Position numbers and translations under genes: made by a program. A DNA stretch of 64,000 bases from Panulirus ornatus (taxonomy: Eukaryota > Arthropoda > Malacostraca > Decapoda > Palinuridae). Below, piece by piece: positions 57,546 to 64,000 of this stretch (positions within the stretch are counted from its first letter, which is position 1; every line of letters begins with the position of its first letter). Location of the stretch: assembly GCF_036320965.1 (NCBI RefSeq), contig NC_092231.1, forward strand, positions 1,539,197-1,603,196, given 5' to 3'. The notes beneath the pieces are model-generated. The model did no database searches, was not told the origin of the DNA, and saw only the letters and a list, made by a program, of their open reading frames with translations.

Positions 57546-58679
57546 AGATTTATTTGACCAACCCAAAATGAAATCTGTTTATGTAGCATGTATAGAAGGG
57601 GCTTAATGTTATAAGTGTAGTGACAATATGACATTCTCCAGACCTAGATAATAAGATTAATGATCCAGATATTATCACTAAGGGCTATCTTGAGAATCAG
57701 CTTCTGTCATACACAGCAGCTGTGTCGTAGACGCCTGCTTCTTAACCCAAAGTGCCCTCCCTGAACGGATTAATGAGGGCGTTAAACCTTGGAGACAAAG
57801 TAAACATTAATTTGTTACACTATGTCTGCCTGTGTGAAGCCAACTGAACCTAGCAGTTTTGTGATGCAGGCACTTCACCGTGTTGTAAATGGGGCTTCCT
57901 CTCCTGTTTAGAATGAAATTCTTTAAACTGAATAACAGAATTTTTTTTTTTTTTCGGAATAATTTACCCCTGGCGGCTGGTCCACAATACGGGGTTTGAA
58001 AAGTTATAATTTTGTTTGTTGGAAACTTCCAGTGTAGTGTGTGTTATTGATTTAATTTTCTGAAATTTTTATATATTCAGTAAGACTGAGGCTTAATGTT
58101 TGGATGCGTGAGGCGGTGTGGCAACGTAAGGTGGCGTGAGTGGTCCAGTTATGTGTGTTGGGGGGGGGGGGGGGGGGGCACCTGTGTAGGGCGTGCAGCC
58201 TTCCCTGCCTGCTAGCTTAACGCCAGGGTACGCCAGCTGTCCTGGTGAGGATTACCATAACGACAGGTTTCGCGGAACGGCGGGAACGAACCGCCATCAA
58301 TGGGAGGTGGTGGTGGGGGGGGGGTGATGATACCCGTCCAGAGGAAGGGGAAGTTATTCAGTAGCGGAACGATTTATATAGTTTATGTAAACTGTTTATG
58401 TTATATATAGTTTGTTTATATTACATATGTATTGATGTAGTGTATATGTTATATATAGGTTGATGCAGTGTTCGAGTAGGCTGCAGATGACAGGGTCAGC
58501 TTTGGTATTTTTCTTTCAAAAAAGAAAAGTGATTGATTTTTGTGAAGGCAGAGGATATGTCATGTCTGAGGTGGTACATGAGGAGGTAGGTGGTAAATAT
58601 GAAGTGAGAGGTTGTGTTGGACCAGTGGTGAGGAGACTTACCCGTGCAGGCTTACCCTAATAATACCTTGGCGGAGGAG

Positions 58680-58848
58680 GGCACGACGGCACGACCCTTG
58701 AGTACGAGGGCACGACCCATGGGTACGAGGGTACAACCCTTGAGTACGAGGGCACGACCCATGGGTACGAGGATACAACCCTTGAGTACGAGGGTACGAC
58801 ACTTGGGTATGATGGGCGGGCCTTATCCTGACCCGTAAAGTTTATGAT
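58680..58848. mobile_element. Palindromic MITE left half with tandem units
   Basis: Six or seven units of about 21 bp of the type GAGTACGAGGGCACGACCC, ending in GGGTATGATGGGCGGGCCTT. The inverted half is almost absent. Confidence 0.6.
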
Positions 58849-59105
58849 TAGGTAATAAGAAGGACGTTAGAGATGCCATGAATGTTAAAGTAATGGTGAG
58901 ACTTTGCTCAAGTCTTTTGTGTGTATGTATAAGATACGAATATCTATGTGCATAAGATTTGTATATTTCGTTTGTACCAGTTGTATGTGTACGTACCGGT
59001 GTATGATTTCGTACTGTACGTAGTGTACATATGTGTACTTGAATTAGTAGAGCCCCACCCCTGATCCCCCTTTTACCAGAGTACCTGACTGCCACCTTGC
59101 TTTCA

Positions 59106-59106
59106 G

Positions 59107-59143
<37 letters not shown>
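59106..59143 (+). repeat. (AG)19 microsatellite
   Basis: Followed by a G run. Confidence 0.95.
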
Positions 59144-59151
<8 letters not shown>

Positions 59152-59395
59152 TCTTTCCCATGGGCCACGACTTCAGAAACAAAAGTAGGATTTACTATTG
59201 ACGTGCCACTTGGTGTGGATGTTGGAGCCACCGAGTCATGTTGACGGTGAGTCAGGCCGGGTGGTGGGGGCTGGGTCACATGGCCAGCCACCCCCTCCCT
59301 TGGTGGTGGTAGTGGGAGGGGGTGACTCATTACCCACTTCCCCTCCCTTATTCGTGTTGCCCACATATCCCCCCCTGCACCTCCTTTCCCACTTT

Positions 59396-59398
<3 letters not shown>

Positions 59399-59458
<60 letters not shown>
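59399..59458 (+). repeat. (TA)30 microsatellite
   Basis: Uninterrupted; a poly-T run follows at 59507-59530. Confidence 0.97.
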
Positions 59459-59460
<2 letters not shown>

Positions 59461-59534
59461 ATCGTATAGTTTAGGTCAGACCTCTTGGCCTTGGCTTGAC
59501 TCGCTGTTTTTTTTTTTTTTTTTTTTTTTTAAGA

Positions 59535-60818
59535 CGTGAATGTAGCTCTTGAGAAAATAAATAATTCCATTCAAGTATCAACAATGTTAATGATATTGTT
59601 GATGCGTTAACATGTAAACATTATTTGTGTCTGTTGCACATGTGCATACCGTTATAGCGGACTGTGGTGAAGGGAGGCCAGATGACTGGTTGTATGTAAT
59701 CGTACAATTAACTGTGAATCGAGTGAGGTGACAGTTTGATTGTAGCATATTCTTCTGCTTAATTGATCGACATGGAAACGTTTCCTCATCATCCTTACCA
59801 GAAACGTACATATAGAGGATGAGAAATGGGCATCTTTCCAGTAATAGAATGGCCAGTTCCATAGTTAGGCGCGTGTTGCTTGATCCTGTAGCTTGTGGTG
59901 TTGAACGAGCACTGTACAGAATTAGTCACTTTTCTTTATAATGAACTTCCATATATTACATGTTGCACCACTGGGAAACTTTGATGAATCTCTCGCGGAG
60001 TTTTTCGAGCTGTAATTTATGAATAGATAGAATGTTCAGGGTATTCTGAATTTTATGTTTTGGGGCTTCAGTTATAGGAAAAATTCTTTTTTCGACTTTA
60101 ATGAATTTTATTTAACCTTTTCTCTGACGCTTCTAGCGTGTCTTGGCTGAGCAGGGTGGACATTTGTTCGTTGGGAAGTAAACAAAAGCTATTAAGATCC
60201 TTATTTTAGACACGTTGCATGTCATAGTTAAAGCCCAGCAGCCGCTCAAGGAGGTAATGCTCTCTTGACTTAGGAGTATTGAATTGGTGGCCCGGAACAC
60301 GTGTCCGTTGTAGGCATCACCCAGCCAGGGACGTCCTACCCTCCTGACGCGGTAGTGTTGAAGTGATGCCCGGTGGTGTGTGCGCCCACATATCTGACCA
60401 GCGAAATTAATGACCACACAAGACCACGTACGCAAGCGGGTGCTCACTGGCCAACGTTAAAATTTTCGCAAGATGATGAGCTGGTTAATAGGTTCGAGGG
60501 GGAAGGGATATTAAATATTTGATAGTACAGCACTTTTTCGCAGATTTTTTTTTTTTTTTGGGTGGGGATTATTTTGTTTACTTCATAGACTGTTAGTAGC
60601 TTTTGATAGACTCTGACAGTGGGAGAGGCTTGTGAATTACAACGTGTGTTGCTCAGTAGTCATATGGTTGTGATGTCTACCATACCATGGTGAGGTACTT
60701 ATTATGGATTGGTTAATTTTAAATTCTCGCTTCTCTCATCTTGGCTTCCATGCTGTCTGATCTTATCATTTTGAAAAGAATATTGAATGATGGTATATTT
60801 CATGTAGAATCACAAGGT

Positions 60819-60852
<34 letters not shown>

Positions 60853-61682
60853 AACATGTGTATAGTAAATGGACACACACACTGTAAAGCAACAGTAAAT
60901 ATGATCATTAGCCAATACTTTTTTGTGTGCCCTCATAAAGCATGGAGCGAGGGTACATTGGTCATTTATTTTGCAAGCTCAGATATTTCGCTCTTCATCA
61001 CACTAAGTATTTAACGCTTGACAACCCGAATATTATTGCAACCTCCTCGTTGGGATTGCTGGTCTTGCAGTATATCAGTTAAGATCAACGCACCGTGCTG
61101 AACTTCTTAACCCCACACACTTAACGTCCTAGTTTCTCATGGAGATATTTCTGACCTTCTGCAGACAATATATTTTTCTTCCGCCCCCAAATGTTCATCC
61201 AGTTTCTGGCCTGGATGAAGAAGACGTCTGTCCTTGATGGCTGGAGCCTTTGACAAAAAACATGGCGCCTGGGGACCGCGATATTTTCCATGGTTCGTTT
61301 TGCTGTCGTCAACTCGGGGAGTTGATGAGGGGGCCTTGTGGTGGTCATTACGACGTATTGATCCTGGTATTACTATCTCGGTGGATTGAAAGGCTGTGGT
61401 ATGATGCGCTCCGCTCGTTAACGTTAACGCTGGCAGGAGGAGGAGGAGCTCTGGCTAGATACTCTGAGGTTTCGAAGCCGTCGTGGCTGCTGGTCGCCTG
61501 GATATTGATTTGGTAGCTTGTAGCTGGGAAATCTGTGTTGAAATTCTCTGTGATTCAGGGTCATGATTGAAGATGTTCGTATGATTGTGTGGTGAGTGGT
61601 GATTCATGGTGTGTGTGGTGATTGTCCCGTACTGATAAGGTCTTCATTTTTGGAAGCAGGAATGGAGGAAGGAGACGAGCTG

Positions 61683-61725
<43 letters not shown>

Positions 61726-62020
61726 CAAGGTCCTGTCTTCTGTTCCTGGACCTGCCTCGATGGGGGTTGTAAAGACAAGCCAGGTGTTAGAAAAGCAGCT
61801 ATCAGAGGAGTGTTCTTGATTTGAAATGTAACTTTTTTTTGCATCAGAGTATAGGTGGCAGCAGCGCAGCCCGAGGCAAGTTTGTCTGACGCATGGCTTC
61901 TGATAGTACCTAAAGTGCCAGCCACCCTCACACCTACCCTCCCTCCCTCACCCACTTGTCATCCACTCCCTCACTCCCTCGCCCACCATTCTTATTATCC
62001 AGTGGTCCCCATCATCCCCT
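59535..62020 (+). other. Myosin intron, no exon seen
   Basis: Poly-T runs at 60546-60560, 60820-60851 and 61684-61720 could mark minus-strand retroelement ends, but no adjacent element was recognised. Small frames match nothing. Confidence 0.4.
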
Positions 62021-62024
62021 CCTT

Positions 62025-62230
62025 GAGCCCGGCGGTATGACCCTTTGGTATGATGACCTGTCCTTTGACCTGACCTGGGAGGATCAAGTCACAGACCAGA
62101 CCTGCACACTTAAGGGTCCTACCGTTATGTATAAGGGTCGTACTATCATGTTTGAGGGTCGTACCGTCATGTTTAAAGTGTCGCAAAGTGTCGCACCTTC
62201 AAGGGTCGTACCGTCATACTCCGGACCTTA
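62025..62230. mobile_element. Palindromic MITE copy in the myosin intron
   Basis: Left half GAGCCCGGCGGTATGACCCT; centre GACCTGTCCTTTGACCTGAC; right half with five AAGGGTCGTACCGTCATG-type units and an end near CCTTAACT. Confidence 0.65.
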
Positions 62231-62764
62231 ACTCCCAGCAGAAGAAATATGAAGGATCATGTAAGTCCTTAAAGTATCCTCATTCGTAGTTACCTTAAAG
62301 TTTAGGGTCTGCACTTTCAACGGTGTGTTGGGGGGGGCGGGGGGGAGGTTGGCGAGAGGTAAGGCTTGCCTTTACTCCCCAGGCACGACGACGGGGGAGA
62401 GAGAAGGGGGAGGGGAAGGGTAGGTCGTATAGCAGTATGAGCACCCCCCTGTGTGGCACAGTATCGTAAAGGCGACTCTTCCCTGCTGATAACCGGGACT
62501 GTCAGCCATTACTGCAGAGTGCACGGGCCTTGATTGTAGGGGTCTGCCACGCTGGCTGCTGCAGATCCGGAGTAAATAAATTTTGAATGCTGGAGGATTA
62601 GGGACTTCTGGTGGTGGCTTTGTGGTAGTGCCACTGGATCGGCTCCCGGATTGCTGCAACCACTGGGCCATATTGGCCTCAATGTCCCATAGTCTTTTTT
62701 TATTTTTGATTTGTAGAGGGATCGGCGATTGATTGGTATGTGGTGGGTTATCGGGCGTCGTCTT

Positions 62765-62765
<1 letters not shown>

Positions 62766-62808
<43 letters not shown>
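62766..62808 (+). repeat. (AG)21 microsatellite
   Basis: Uninterrupted. Confidence 0.97.
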
Positions 62809-62811
<3 letters not shown>

Positions 62812-63106
62812 CTATTCAAGGTTGAGAGACAAGGCAACACTAGCGTAAAACTTTCCCCACACAGCAGTCATCAGACGGACAGCCTCTTGTATTTAATGCA
62901 GTTGACGTTATTGAAATAAATGCTCGCTCTTGGAGGCCAACGGTAGTTTGTTAATTGACGGTAGTTTAGAATTGATAATAGGAGTTAATTGTGTTGTGGA
63001 GACTTGTTGTTTTGGTACGTTGTGTTGGCGTGTGGTAACCGCTGCCTGCCGCTGTTTTCTTATTGTGTATCGTGATGCTAAGTTCTCCCTTCCCCACCTT
63101 ACCCAT

Positions 63107-63108
<2 letters not shown>

Positions 63109-63170
<62 letters not shown>
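63109..63170 (+). repeat. (AC)31 microsatellite
   Basis: Uninterrupted. Confidence 0.97.
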
Positions 63171-63172
<2 letters not shown>

Positions 63173-63328
63173 TTCCCTCCACCCCCGCACCCTCAGCACA
63201 CTCCGCCACCACACCCTCCTTGGGATGCTGCTGGCCCGCCGCTGCCTCCGCTTCCACTATTTTTTTAAATATACATCAACCGTTCCTTCCTCGTTTTTTA
63301 TCACTGGAGTTTTTCCTCTTTCTCATTT

Positions 63329-63331
<3 letters not shown>

Positions 63332-63407
<76 letters not shown>
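63332..63407 (+). repeat. (CT)38 microsatellite
   Basis: Uninterrupted. A (GGGCC)4 run lies at 63488-63510. Confidence 0.97.
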
Positions 63408-63409
<2 letters not shown>

Positions 63410-64000
63410 GTGACGTGGCCTCCCCAGCTTGGTGCTCCCCAGGGGATGGGGCTGTGACGAGCGGCAGCGAATTTAGCAACTGCCTGGCCGGGCCGGGCCG
63501 GGCCGGGCCGAGTTGGGGGTCGACCCGACGATGAGTCAACCCGTGCGGCCGTTACTGTCCTGCCTCACTCACCCACTCACTCATTCATTGCTGCTTCCCG
63601 TGCTCTGTCTCGTTATCGTCAGGTCTTCTTTTATTGCACGCTACCCGTTTTCAGTGAATGGCTGAGATTTACGTGGTATTCTGGGCCTATTTTTGCACCT
63701 TTATTTATAAGGGAGAAGACGGGGGACGGCCTGGTTCCTTTGTCTCTCATCTTAATTTTGGTTTCCTGGCGGCCTCCACCGCTCCCTCTTCGTCTGCTTG
63801 ATGCATATTTCTCTCCCTCTTTTTCAACCGTCTCTGATAATCCGTAACTATTTATTTTTGCACTATTGATATAATCTTTCTGAAGTATGTTCTCCTATTA
63901 TGATTCTTCACTGCCATGTTTGTGTTTGCTTTCAAGCGTTGGTGGGAATGTTACGGGGCGAATGATGTGTCGGTTCTGGTGTTATCCTGCTGGTGAGGGG

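Noticed and set aside
63220..63534. Ser/Leu-rich ORF with a GPGRAGPS end
   Set aside because: It is translation of (CT)38 and a (GGGCC)4 run.

Overview
This is animal nuclear DNA, most likely from a decapod crustacean such as a shrimp, crab or lobster. The lineage is inferred from repeat texture; it is not proven. There are no operons, dense ORFs or ribosome binding sites. More than 35 long dinucleotide microsatellites ((TA)n, (GA/CT)n, (CA/TG)n) break up sequence filled with decayed LINEs, tRNA-derived SINEs, small inverted-repeat elements and minisatellites. Nearly all long open frames are translated simple repeats or shadows of a retrotransposon.

One host gene is secure. The first coding exon of non-muscle myosin II heavy chain (zipper/MYH9-10 class) lies on the + strand at 33585-33929 and ends at a GTAAGT donor. 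I found no second myosin exon downstream, so its first coding intron appears to fill the remaining 30 kb or more. The first 33.5 kb is then upstream flank and/or 5' UTR introns. A possible small terminal exon of an unidentified gene lies antisense in that intron (48689-48793), with low confidence.

Layout: 0-13 kb holds a decayed CR1-like LINE (about 1.86-2.6 kb), several copies of a palindromic TTAA-flanked element, a large foldback element (4681-4930), tRNA-derived SINEs and a 5'-truncated LINE tail (7196-7473). 13-20 kb holds a (TA)n-flanked SINE-like unit, an unclassified repeat, and long degenerate or clean tandem arrays (31-, 62- and 23-bp units). 20.15-23.05 kb is a well-preserved, 5'-truncated RTE-type LINE on the minus strand, with an 880-residue open frame and a 9-bp target-site duplication. 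23-33 kb holds CR1-like C-terminal and RT relics, diverged LINE/SINE tails and microsatellites. 33.6-64 kb is the myosin exon and its intron, containing a second (TA)n-flanked SINE inside an inverted repeat, a 1.3-kb G-rich minisatellite, more palindromic-element copies and an RTE relic at 57.4 kb.

The most notable structure is a shared 3' tail (core GCTACCTCGC-AACGCGGGA) on the RTE LINE and on several short elements, which suggests LINE/SINE partnership. A second is the palindromic repeat family, of which about 15 copies or fragments were seen; the cleanest copy has perfect 15-bp terminal inverted repeats flanked by TTAA, as in piggyBac-type elements. I saw no evidence of a CRISPR array, tRNA or rRNA gene, or novel multi-gene system.
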